This document shows positions 51,601 through 62,974 of a DNA stretch of 64,000 bases, piece after piece (position 1 is the stretch's first letter; the number at the start of each line of letters is the position of its first letter). Source of the stretch: Paragordius varius (Eukaryota; Nematomorpha). Position numbers and translations under genes: made by a program. A model generated the notes under the pieces. The model had not been told where the DNA came from. It made no database searches and saw only the letters and a program-made list of their open reading frames with translations. The stretch lies in contig OZ176051.1 in assembly GCA_964247055.1 (NCBI GenBank), positions 10,168,001 through 10,232,000 of the forward strand, given 5' to 3'.

Positions 51601-54600
51601 AGTGCATTAGATGGAGTTTAGTCCTACATTTTTTAGGCATGCGCGGCATGGGTATTTGATTTGATCGGTCTTTTTGTCGCCTGTTATTATAACCTTAGTT
51701 TTTTGAATGTTGATTGTGAGACCATGTCGCTCAAGGCAGGTTTTCCAGAGTTTAAACTTTTGACTGAGTTCGTTTAGATTTTCTGACGTTAACAATAAAT
51801 CATCAGCGTAGATGAGCTCCCAAGGAAGACCAGTACGGATCTCATCACTGATGGTGTCTATTATTATGGTGAATAGAAGGGGGCTAAGAACAGAACCTTG
51901 GTGTAGTCCTGTTGTGATGTGGAATGGAATTGTGTACCCGAAATGTGTGTTAACACAGGTTTTACTGTTATCATATAATAACTTTATTGCATCTATGATC
52001 CATTTGTCTACTCCTTTTTTTGAAGACACCAGAAAATAAGCGTACGAGGGATTTTATCGAACGCTTTCTCCATGTCAATAAATAGATGGTATAATTAGCT
52101 ACCTTTAGAAAAATAGTTTTCTTGAAGGCGTCTTAATATAAATATGGGGTCTGTTGTGCTGCAGCCTTGACGGAAGGTAAACTGCATGTTGTCAATATTA
52201 ACTATGTCCCTTATTTTCTGAGCTAAGATTGATTCAAAAACTTTCATAGTATGTTCTAGTAGTTTAATTGGACGATATGACGCGCAATTAAGTTTATTTC
52301 CTTTGTTTTTATAGATTGGAATGGTTATACTATTTTGCCAATCGGATGGGATCTTATTCTCGATTATTATTTTGTTGAAAAGGGTTGTTAAAATGGGACC
52401 CTTAAATTTATACTTTTCAATAAGTCAGCTGAGAGTTCAGACGGTCCTGCCGCTTTATTGTTTTTCATTTTTTTAATGCGTTTTCTATGTCGATTTCATT
52501 GATGAGTGGTGTGGGGCCAATGTTAAAAGGCAATGTTGGCAGTTCGTCGACGTGATTTGATTCATTTAAAACTCCCTTCATATATTCAAGCCAAGTTAGT
52601 TTCACGTCTTCAGGTTTGGTCATAGTTGTACCGTCTTTATCATTAATATATTTATTGGTTGGTATATCTTGCTTATTTTGTATTCTATTTTTTACTTTTC
52701 TAAATATTCTCGAATTGGATGTATCTCTTTCAATTTCATCAGCTATTTCTCTGCTCCTCTTGTTCTTTTGGACATCAATCAACTTATCGACATATTTTTT
52801 ATGATTTAAATAAGCTAACTTATCTTTATCGAGGCCTGATTTTTTCCATTTTTTAAACAATTCAAATTTTTTCGATGTGTGACTTTTAATTTCATTTGAC
52901 CACCACCATTTCTTTTGTGGCCTACCTCCATACTTTTTTCTGCCGCAAACTTTAAGTGCAGTCTTTACTGCCCCGTTTTTCAAGGTGGTCCATATATTCT
53001 CAACACTCATATTTTCATCTATAGCTATATTGGCTGTCTAATTTTGAAAGAGGTTCACTGGTTTGGAGAGGGCATTACTATTTATTTTAGCTTTTAAGAC
53101 TATATTTTTATTGTTATTACTATTTATCTGTAGTTCTGCTACTAAAAAAGAATGTTGTGTTTCACATGCATAAGTCCTTATGTTCTTTATATAATAGCGG
53201 TGTTTTTGATTGATTAGGACGTAATCAATCATTGATTCATTATCATTGCTACGATAGGTGATTAAAGCCTTATTTTGTAAAGAAAGTGTTAGATACAACT
53301 AAATTTAAGGAATTGCAGAAATCAAGTATTGTTTCTCCTTCATCATCTCTTAAGCCAAAACCATAAATACCATGAACATTTTCATAATCATCGTTTTTTG
53401 CTCCAACATGTCCATTCAAAACGCCACCAATTAGCACAATATCATTTGGTGGTATCTCATTGCATATATTGAATAACTGTTCTCAAAAAGCAGTTTTGTC
53501 AGATTGGTTCTCCCTTTCTGTGGAGCGTATGCTGATATTACAGTAAATATCTGTTTACTGATGACTACCCTAAGTTGTATTAATCTGTTTGAATGTCTGG
53601 TTATAGATACTATATTTTTTGCAAGTTCTACTTTCAAAGCAATAGCAACCCCTCCTTGGCTTGTTTTATCGCCTTGATGAAATAATATATAATTCTCAAT
53701 GACTTCGTTTCGTCCATCTTTGTATCGTGTCTCTTGAAGGCAACAAATGTCTATGTTTTTGTTTGTGAGCTTGGAGATGATAGATGGGGTTTTCCCTTTG
53801 AGAGATCCTATATTGTAAGTGGCAAACTTAAATTTTAACTGTTTCGTATTATTATTTTTAATATGTGAGGGAAATCGTATTAGTGGTGGTTTGTTTGGAG
53901 ATGTATATTGTTCAGAATTCAGTTGGATTTTATTATTGCGTTGATTTCGTTCAGTCATATTACCATTAAAATTATAGTTATTAAATACAATATAATAGAT
54001 AAATTATGTATATAAATAAATATATTTTTTTTGGGTGTTGGTGCAAGTAAGAAAATGAAATAAAATAGAGGTGTTTAAAAGTTTTTGCAGTAAAATAGTT
54101 GAAAATTTGGTTGCATTGATCATATTATTATTTAGCAAATGTTTTATGATTGCATGCCTTTGCAATATCAACCTCTAGCTCCGAGGAGGAGATAAACATT
54201 ATTGGCGTTTACAACCTAGGGAATCGCCTTACCAGGCTAATGGAGTTCCCTCTCCACATTCTAATTTAAAATAATTCTGGAGTTGGGGTCTTGCATTATT
54301 ATATATTGTCATGTTTTTGGCAACTGGTTAAAGCGCCAGAGAGCCCGCTTGGAATTTCGTGTGAATACAGGTATTGTGGCATTTTATAAGTCTTGACTTG
54401 CCAGGCAGGAGCCAAAACCACCACACCCCACACATTCATGACGCCTCTTCCGTTTGTCAATGTCCAGGGTGCACGACGGGGACGTGGAAGAAGGACTTAG
54501 CACCCCAAATCCGAAATCGGAATAAAAATTATGCACCATATAGAGTATGCACATTTATGTGGCTATCCTCACCATTTTTGGTCAATGGCAACACAGTAGT

Positions 54601-55505
54601 ATATGGGTAAAAACAATTGTCGAAAAACATTTTTTTTCATCTAACAACTTTAAAATTTGTTTATTAAATTATGGATAAAATTTAAGATATACAGGTCAAT
54701 AATGTGAATAGGCCAGCATTAATGTGCATATTGTTTATAACCGCAATATGTGTTTTATAATGAATTTTTTCTTAAATCTTTTTTTGATAGCAATAGCAGC
54801 ATTTAGATTTGATTTAATTTTATTTAAATAATCTGCATCTTTGAACATTAGTTTAAAAAATCATATATATAATCACATAATCTAAAATCAATTTAATGTT
54901 AAAAAAGTAAAATTTATCCCTATTTTTTATATTGTTTTTTATTAATAAAACTAATCGCATTTACGGAAGCCTTATATGATTAAATTTCATCTATTTATAT
55001 GAAAATACTTTTTCGTTTTTCGATCGATTGACCTTTGTCTAATAATAGTCTTGTTAGTAGTCAGACCGATTAATGTATTTTAACGGTCAGTATCACTATA
55101 TTTAATTAATATTAATGGAAATATGTCCAATTAAAACATACCATGAATTAAATTATATTATCCAAAACACGTGTTGTACAACTGAATCATTCTTTATAAC
55201 ATATTTTACCTTAGAAACTACCTCAAATCCTATTGGAAAAATTAAATGTACGCCAACAAAAAGTTCGTAATATACCACTGCATTTACATGCCTATTCTAT
55301 TCAATTACCACCATTCTTATTTCATGATGATAATAATAATATGAATATGAAAACATGTGATGATAGCATGAAAAACAATACATCTTTTGATACAAGAAAA
55401 GTTTGTCAAGAAAATACCATATTTATCAAAGCTGGTTTACCAAAACAATTTAAACAAAATTTAATGACACTCGGTTTCAGGAATATCAACAAAATTATCA
55501 TTTAA
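48663..55505 (+). CDS. RPUSD4: RluA-family rRNA pseudouridine synthase, RPUSD4-like (7 exons, 414 aa)
   Basis: RPUSD4 isomerises uridine to pseudouridine in mitochondrial RNA (16S rRNA in mammals). Exons: 48663-49095, 49124-49250, 49604-49704, 50028-50077, 50194-50338, 50689-50786, 55215-55505. Phases match throughout. The N-terminus (MHARIFKYFARKSSDF) is basic and aromatic, a plausible mitochondrial presequence, followed by a poorly conserved Asn/Lys-rich region to about residue 125. The catalytic domain shows INKPYGISTTG (about 135-145), the active-site motif HRLDKDATG with catalytic Asp near residue 176, RLITKHYRAIVVG, and the C-terminal TGYKHQIRAHLSFGLGCPIL then GDHKYS signature. The last exon contains RNIPLHLHA, as in animal RPUSD4. 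Length is close to human RPUSD4 (377 aa). Intron 1 would be only 28 nt; the last intron carries a LINE. In-frame ATGs upstream of 48663 fall in or at the edge of MITE copy 2. Confidence 0.88.
49096..49123 (+). other. Candidate ultrashort intron, 28 nt
   Basis: GTTAAAAATG...GTATCTTAG separates ACTACAG from GCGATAAAACC. Read through, the frame meets TAA at once. With 28 bases removed, STTG|DKTN continues the conserved domain in phase. The alternative donor at 49063 gives a 61-nt intron, also in phase, but deletes the conserved NKPYG motif. Confidence 0.65.
50830..54500 (-). mobile_element. RTE-clade LINE in the last RPUSD4-like intron, broken
   Basis: On the - strand, in order: 5' non-coding part (about 54500-53960); an APE endonuclease frame (53958-53431: KFATYNIGSLKGKTPSIIS, DICCLQETRYKDG, FTVISAYAPQKG) continuing after frame changes with LIGGVLNGHVGAKND, VHGIYGFGLRDDEGE and SMIDYVLINQKHR; a linker with WWWSNEIKSH; and a reverse transcriptase frame (52029-51607) with GLHQGSVLSPLLF and the catalytic YADD (ELIYADDLLLTSEN). 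Then comes a CxxC...CxxC-x4-H-x2-C...CxxC finger (CRAC, CTKCQYWLHKPC, CPPC; about 51640-51525), then the thumb region with TYLGDTISAQGGSSEAI and ITYACETWQISK. There are stops and several frameshifts, so it is not active. The 3' end is near the GATG/GATA-rich stretch at 50850-50870. Confidence 0.85.
51525..51640 (-). other. PHD-like zinc finger inside the LINE polyprotein
   Basis: Directly after the polymerase core: C-R-A-C, then C-T-K-C-Q-Y-W-L-H-K-P-C, then C-P-P-C, eight ligands in the spacing of a C4HC3/PHD-type finger. One stop codon lies between the first two cysteines and the rest. Comparable fingers are known within reverse-transcriptase ORFs of some LINEs. A role in RNA or chromatin binding is inference. 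Confidence 0.65.
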
Positions 55506-55551
55506 ATTATTGCTAACATTTTGAATTTTATATATATTTAAAATTAATTCA

Positions 55552-55557
55552 AATAAA
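55552..55557 (+). promoter_or_regulatory. Poly(A) signal for the RPUSD4-like gene
   Basis: AATAAA lies 47 bases after the stop codon at 55505. Confidence 0.6.
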
Positions 55558-56760
55558 ATTATATTGAATGTCCATATTAAATATTTATAATAGCCTTAAA
55601 TATAAATATTTTTATAGTTTAATTAGGTAATTATGATTGGGAATTTATTCGTAAAAATTCTATTGAATTATAATATAAGGTAAAATTCTTTCATTATTAT
55701 AAGATTTAGAGTCCATTTTTGGATGCAGTGCATCAAAATATCATGTATCGTTTAGTTTATTTTTAAGGGGAAAAAGTGTTTTTTCTTTTCATATAAAACT
55801 TTTTGCATAATTACGATCCAAATGGAAATAACAAATCATATTGTTTTAGCAAAAAAATATATTTTATAAATATTAATACCGTGAACAAAATATACACCAA
55901 TTCGATTTCGATTAATTAAAAGTCATATCTTGAATATAATGATTACACAAAAATCTAAAAAACCAAATCCGATTCTGTTAGGTATACTGCAATGGTATTC
56001 AAACCGCGTTTGGTTGTTAAAATTTAGGATAAATTAAAATTCGGCGTTGTTATTTTGATCAAAAATATCGATTTTACAGAAGTCCAAAAATTTAACACTT
56101 TGTGGGACTTCATCATTATAATTGATCCATGTAATCATATATTTTAACACTTCATTACATTTTCATTTTTTGTACGCGATGATATTTGGTTTTATCCCTG
56201 AATGTAGCATTACCTACTGTTTTGGTTGTTTAGGTTTAATTTTATCATACCCCTCTTCTTATGTATAAGAAAAATGTAGTATCAGTTTTGTAATTTACAG
56301 CTCATTGAAATGAAAATTGAAAAGTAGCAGAATTTTGTAAAACACTTTCTATTTAATGCGATGATGCTGAACTATCACACAGAATTATTCAAGAAATATA
56401 TATTATGTTTTTTACGAAAATTCACCAATATTAAACTCAAATGAACCTTCAAATCGAACTGGGCTGATAATATTTAGCATGATTAATTTATATAAAAGTT
56501 TTTATACCGTTTCCATTACCTCAAAATAGTATGAAGTACGCTTCAACAAATTGCTAATTAATATTGTGAAAAATATCGATCTATTTAAATTTCACATAAA
56601 TTTAAATTTTTCATCGCGCAACTCGATATTTTTGCTTATATATTAAGACAACTAGCCCATAGAAGAGCGAAAAAAATCAGAACTTTCAGACCCTATATCA
56701 AAAAAATTTTTGATAATCTTGTTTTGTCATTATTTGTAATTGGTATATTTTATCGATATT
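55558..56760. other. Intergenic, mostly featureless
   Basis: AT-rich, with no gene. A single family B arm (TATACCGTTTCCATTACCTC ... GTACGCTTCAACAAATTGCT) lies at about 56490-56660. Confidence 0.55.
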
Positions 56761-57305
56761 TAACACTTCGATTTAAATTGGGGTATCTAAATATCCCAGA
56801 CTAAATTTGAGTTAAGATTTTTTAAACTACTGAAGGAAACGGTCCCAATTTATATTTATGCCTCTATCCTAATAAAAATTATATAAATATCTAAATAAAA
56901 TTTTGTTTTCAAAAAAAAGTTCCATGTCAAACTACTTCGACGCCATTTTTATTTTACAAAATTTGTGCAAAATATCGTGGTTATTATATTTTAGAGGGTA
57001 AAATTAAAGCTAATTTGTTATTTAAATTGCATCTAACATTGATAGAATTAGAGAAAGCGGTTAATTTTGTATTATTTTTCTAATTTACCATTGCACACAT
57101 GTCACGCTGACTAAATTTTTAACTTTCAAGTAATATCAAGTATTTTTGATTAAAATGTTTTATATATTTTTGTTTATTAATGTTATATGAGTGGGAAATT
57201 TTGCCATGGTTTCGATTCCTTCCATATTTTATAAATTTAAACAGGGGGTATTTAACTACCCCAATTATCGAAGGACTAAAATGAATGTGATGTATCCAAG
57301 TGTTA
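56761..57305. mobile_element. MITE family A, copy 3 (545 bp)
   Basis: It starts TAACACTTCGATTTAAATTG and ends GATGTATCCAAGTGTTA. The internal block TTCCATGTCAAACTACTTCG and the CACATGTCACGCTGACTAAA block match copies 1, 2 and 4. Same length as copy 1. Confidence 0.85.
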
Positions 57306-57714
57306 ATATAGAGCATTTAGTTATAAACAAAAAAAATGGTTTGAAATGTCCGCAAATTCCCCATTTTTTTATGAGGCAGTTGCTACAAAAGGGATAATAC
57401 AACCGTCGAAATAGCCATGAAAGCACCATGATAGTCCGTATATATATTATCAATATATTTAAAAATCCGATTTTAGAAGCAGTGCTAATATTGGACAAGG
57501 TTTAATAATAATATAATCTTACAAAGCCTAGATTACTTTGTTTGGGCCTCAAAATTCTCCAAATATGTAATTTTATACAAAATAATTGAATAAAATGATA
57601 AAACTAATACTGCAGTAAATAAATTTAATATTGTTTATGATTATATTTAATTAATTTTAACCTTTGAATTTTTGCAACATAACGTTTATATATTTAAAAT
57701 GTTTTTTTAACACT

Positions 57715-58121
57715 TAACACTTGGATACAAGACACTCATTTTAGTCCTTCGATTCAAATTGGCGTAGTTGGATTAAGCTAAAATTAAAAGGTAAAAATTT
57801 AGTCAACGTGACATGTGTGCAAAGGTAAAATTGAAAAATAATTCATCAATGTTAAATATAATTTAAATAAAATATTAAGTTTAGATTTCCCCTTAAAATT
57901 AACTGAAGACGATATTTTGCAAAATTTTTTGGAATAAAAATGGCGTCGAAGTAGTTTGACAGGCAACTTTTTTTCATAACAATATTTTAGTAAGATATTT
58001 TAGCTTATTTATATAATTTTTAGTAGAATAGAAGCATAAATTTAAATTAAAACTGTTTTCTTCTGTAGAACTTAAATTTAGTCTGGGGTATTTAGATACC
58101 CTAAATTGAATCGAAGTGTTA
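57715..58121. mobile_element. MITE family A, copy 4, inverted and shorter (407 bp)
   Basis: It runs opposite to copy 3: starts TAACACTTGGATACAAGACA, contains TGGCGTCGAAGTAGTTTGAC and GTCAACGTGACATGTGTGCA (complement of the family blocks), and ends GAATCGAAGTGTTA. It lacks about 140 bases of the full-length form. It ends 270 bases before the FERM gene's first ATG. Confidence 0.85.
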
Positions 58122-58391
58122 ATTGAACTTTATTGATACATATTTTTAATTTTTAAAAATAACAAAACTAACAAAGCTTTATGGATCGATGATGATAAAT
58201 ATATTTTAAAAAATTTTAATTTTGAACTAATGGAGGCAAACTAATTCTTTTAACCAAAGAATAACCTAGTATCTCATAACATTATATTCTCTTTGAATGC
58301 GTAATTTTTTTTTATTTTCACGTCTGATACTATTTTGCGTGCACGACCCCTGATATGATCCAGGTGTTTGGCTTCGGTTAGTTTTTCGTTC

Positions 58392-61300
58392 ATGGATTTA
58401 TCCCAAAATCTGCCAAATAATGTTAAAAATCAACATTATAAGCGTTCAACACGCTCTTATGTATCTCTTAATCGACGGCTGACTGAAAAATTTGATAATT
58501 TACTAATTCATCAAAAATCAAATTCTACGCCAAATGAATCCTTAAATTCTAATGCATCATCGCTCAAAGGTAGACCTTTCCATGTACCAGATTGTTATGT
58601 AGACTTGCCATTAGGTAAAAAATACCTCGCTATAAATATCCTCACAACCCATCAGCCCATAATTTTGGTTGTAGATGTAAGCACTCTCAATTTTTATTGT
58701 CTCACAGAAATATAGACACCTGATTTTATATGTTAAAAATTTTAACAATAATTTTTAAAGACTCTAATTTTTACTAAAATTTTGATAAAACATATTTTGT
58801 TAATTTTTTAGGAGAAACACACAGATTGTCAAATGGTGCTACTTCACACTTGTTCCCTAATAGGACTTGATCAAACCGAATATTTTGGACTGGCTCAATT
58901 AGTTTATTTTGAATCTGGTAATTTTCTCCAAAGTTATTAAAATTTTATCAAAATATTTTGTAAAATTTAATTTTAGGCATAGAATACAAGTTTTTGGAGG
59001 CACATGATCGAGTCATTTACCAAACAGCGAATAGCACATCAAATTGGCTATCAACCGCTACACGTTCTTTTAGAGTATATTTTAAATTTTTAATGTCTAT
59101 TTCTTAGTATTTTATTTTTAAATTGAAATGTCAAACTTAATGTAGAATATTTATAAAAAATCAGTATAGTTTTTATATTAACGATTTAATGAATTAATAT
59201 TTATCGCTATAAAAACAAATTCAAAATTTAAAGGTATGACGACAGTTCAATTAATATTTACTGCATCGTTTTTATATAATTTAGCATGCAAAATTTATTA
59301 AAAATATTTCTCTTGCTTTTTCGTTTTGATTAAATGAAATAATATGAAATTTTTTGTAATTTTAATGTTGATCGTAAAGTTTTTATTAAAATGGTTATCA
59401 CATTTGAGGAATATTAGGTTCTATTATCTGATAACTTTAATTTTGAAAATTTAAAATAAAATAATGTTGACTGGATCAACACTTGGAAGTTTTATCCATC
59501 ACTCCTTACTTAATGTGGCATTAAATAATTTTCAATTAATACAATTTCTTTAAAACTTTGTATACTTGGAAGAATGTCAACAAGAATGCGGGTATGAGTT
59601 GTAATGAATCAATTCACCCAGGTATCCGACAACCATCTTCTCAATTATATCTCCGGGTTAAATATTATGTGGATTTGCCTTCCGCACCGCTTATTAAGTG
59701 AGCTCTTTTATTAAAATGATTTTTAATGTTCTTTTGGAATTGCCATACAATAATTTATTTGTCATATGATGTTATATATTAACCCTTTGTAATAATTATC
59801 ACAAATAAATTATAAAAATTTAAAATAGTTTATTATTTGAAATTGATTTTCGTAGGCGGCCTGATATAAATAGTAAGCATGTTATTTTTCGTTTAATCCA
59901 CCAATTTTAAATGGGCTAGATAACCAATTGTAACTTAGATCAGATCTTACATATTTATAATTTTTAGAATGCTGAGTTTGGTCATCCCTTTACGATACAA
60001 TTATAAATTATTATGTTTTTCGCTATTTTTTTTATATGCAATTTATATTCTTTTAAATGGCCCAAAGATTCCTAATTAAAAAGTCACATTTTTTATAGTT
60101 GTAAGTATTAATTTCTTCTGAGGTAACACATATTTCTGTAGATATCACCAAATAATAACTTTGTTTCATTTTGTGTTACAAAATATATTTAGCGATCACG
60201 TGGCTTTGACCCATTATTACATGCAAATGAAAGAAAATTACCTTAAAAGCTGTCAGGTATGGGATGAATCGAAATGTTTTATTTTGGCGGCTTATGCATA
60301 CCTTAGTGAACATGATAGCCTTTCCCAAAAAATCGATATTGCTCATTTCAATGACGACCAGTTCAATGATAGTGCACCAAATGGTTTATTGACGAATAAA
60401 AATGACACTGATATAAAATTTAATGATTTAGGACATCCGATTGCTCGTTTTGATTGCAATAATTACCTCCCTAAATGGGTATACATTTCTGACACAACTT
60501 TTTTACATATCAATCATACATATAGTCTATTAATTTGTCCATTTTTGAAAGAAAACAAAACAACATAATGCTGTTTTTTACTTTTATTTACATACTTTAT
60601 GTAGCCTAATTTTCTATAAAACATATTTACTGTTATTTGATTTAAACAATTTTACACTATCCATCATTTCCCTAATTGTTGGCCAATTAGTAATACAGTT
60701 GCGTGGGAGATAAAACTTTGTCTATAATCTAATTAAATTTAGGATTGTATGATTGGAAAAAAATGTAATTTATACCATTTGTTGTTTATACCCATATGTG
60801 TATTACCAATTGGCCAAAAAAAATTGAATTGACCAACATTAATGTGCATATGCATACTGTATCTAGATTATACGGTCACGCGGTGAAGAATTTTGTCATC
60901 ATACCATACCTTTGATATGTCGGGATATAGTAAGTCACAATACCTCACAACCTGGATCACTAAACTCTTCTGTTAGTTCAAAACGTCACCATGTAAATTC
61001 TTTTGTGAAAGACGGCCCTCAAAATCTAAAGGGCAATGCAATAGTAACCTCATCACCTATTATACAGCGGCCAAAAACAATAAACAACATTAAAGTTACT
61101 GACAGTATGCTCATGTTTTGTGCCTTGACTTCGGGTTTTCAGGATCCATTTTGTGATGAAAGGGGTCCTCTCAATAATACCGCTTTTCTCCATCATTGTT
61201 CGGTGCTAGCATTCTCAGATACTGCATCGTACGCAAATGTTAATAATGGGCTAAACGGAACAATTCTGGGAGAAACTTTGAATAAATCATTCAAAAATAC

Positions 61301-62974
61301 GGCAAAACTTTATGGCAATAATATCGATAATTCTTCATCACGCACTACTTCTCTCATGGATTCATGTTGGAAACGGGATTGCCATAATATGCACATTTAT
61401 AAACTGCATAAAAAGCCGACCCACAAGTATAATAAAAAAGACTTTTTTGAGTTTTCGCGTTTTATTATAAGCGTTTTCGATATTTTTTTTAAATTTTTAA
61501 ATAAGTTGATACAGTAACATATGGGTGTATTATGGTTTGTCCTTTGTATATGCTCTAAAATTTTTTCGTATTTGGTTTTTATTTTGATGTTACCTGCTGC
61601 AGAAATAGAAATGATGTTTTGCAAAAAATAAAACTTGTACACTGTATATACATTATAAAAGAGTTGAACATGTTTACATACCCATCTCTTAAGACCAAAA
61701 ATCTCTATTTTTATGTATTTATTAGTTATGGCAGATTGTATGACAGGAGTCAATCGCAACAACCAAACAAAGGTAACCACCTTCCTCGTAAATCGCTCTC
61801 CACGTCAAATCTTAAGCGACATATTTCGCGACTCCATAATCAAATGGTTTGTGGCAATGGTAATGATAATAACTCTTCAAACCTAAAAACAAATGCTGCA
61901 ATAATTGAAAATGCTTCCCCCCATCACTTCAAAGAATCTCATTCGTTTGCTAATTTACCTGCGGTAAAGAATGGCTTGCCAAATGGTGAAATGTCGAATA
62001 CATTATCACACATAACTAATACAGCATCCAAAAGTAGTCAATACGCTGATCATGATGTTTTATGGTTAGGTATCTCAAATCGTGGCATACACTTTTACGA
62101 GGTAAAGAGTTTAAATTATTTTGGAAAAATTTTTTTTCTAATATAAAATAGATTATTTAATCATATTATTCATTTTTTAACGCAAATTATGTTATGATGA
62201 ATTTTTTTTGTTATAGGATAATGGTCAACTTCCGCGTCTGCCTTTATCCATATTCAAATGGGAGGACATTGAAAAATTGTCTTTTGAAGTAAGAGACTTT
62301 ATATTATTATTATTATATTGAAAAAACGCTGCTAAAATGGTAAATTTCAAAATAATTGGATATATTGGGTTTTAGAAGGTTAGAATTATTATTCAGATCT
62401 ATAATATAATATACCATTTAAACTTCGAATTCACCCTTGAGCAATTTATATTCACCCTAAAATAATTGTGTTTGATTAAAAAGTGTCTGTCTTTTTTTAT
62501 ATTTTACAAACAAAAATTTTGTTTAAAATTAAAATAATACTGAAAAAAGCCATAAAGATATATTACATATTAATAATGAGTTATATAAACCCGAAAACAC
62601 GTAATTTATTTTATTTTTCTCCTTTTTTTTCATAGAAAGATAAATTTGAAATAAAACGTGTGAATGATTACAATAAATTCAGTTATTATGCTGGGACGGC
62701 TGAGCGTGCATCTTATCTCCTTAACCTTTGTAAATCAACTCACATGTTTCAACTTAAACATAGAAATATATCTCTACAACAAACTCCATTGCTGCAAAAT
62801 TTATATTATTCAAATAATAATAATTTAACTGAGAAAAAATATGAAAACAAAATTATAAATAAAAATGTTAATAATAGTAGTCATCAAAAAAATCATGTAA
62901 TTAATAACAAAAATGATAATATCTTTAAACAAAATGAACAAGTAAAGGCCACTACATCAACCAATCAACCTTGA
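58392..62974 (+). CDS. FERM-domain protein, FRMD6/Expanded-like (9 exons, 745 aa)
   Basis: FERM proteins of this group are cortical scaffolds; Expanded and FRMD6 act upstream of Hippo signalling. Exons: 58392-58676, 58812-58917, 58977-59074, 59573-59697, 60193-60478, 60867-61426, 61735-62101, 62217-62288, 62636-62974 (TGA). Phases agree throughout. FERM F1: LVVDEKHTDCQMVLLHTCSL, GLDQTEYFGLAQLVYFE. F2: QLYLRVKYYVDLPSAPLI, then HYYMQMKENYL, ESKCFILAAYAYLSEHD and NNYLPKW|IIRSRGEEFCHH, close to FRMD6's FLLAAFALQ...YFPSWVVSKRG. A long Ser/Asn-rich insertion (about 60960-62040) interrupts F2/F3. F3 (PH-like): LWLGISNRGIHFYE, LPLSIFKWEDIEKLSF, FSYYAGTAERASYLLNLCKS. A short Asn/Lys-rich tail follows. 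First in-frame ATG after a TGA at 58356; an upstream exon spliced at 58363 cannot be excluded. FRMD4 or another FERM family is less likely. Confidence 0.75.
60679..60817. mobile_element. MITE-like inverted repeat, 139 bp, in FERM-gene intron
   Basis: It starts TTGGCCAATTAGTAATACA and ends TGTATTACCAATTGGCCAA, about 18-base terminal inverted repeats. It lies in the intron 60479-60866 and fills over a third of it. There is no coding sequence. Confidence 0.7.

Noticed and set aside
51812-52039. + strand frame opposite the LINE reverse transcriptase
   Set aside because: YADD and the polymerase motifs are on the - strand.
54374-54610. + strand frame with CQCPGC
   Set aside because: It overlaps the LINE's 5' non-coding part and its edge, with no support from a known domain.
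61397-61780. 127-codon - strand frame in the FERM gene
   Set aside because: It spans an exon end and intron of the + strand gene and shows no motif.
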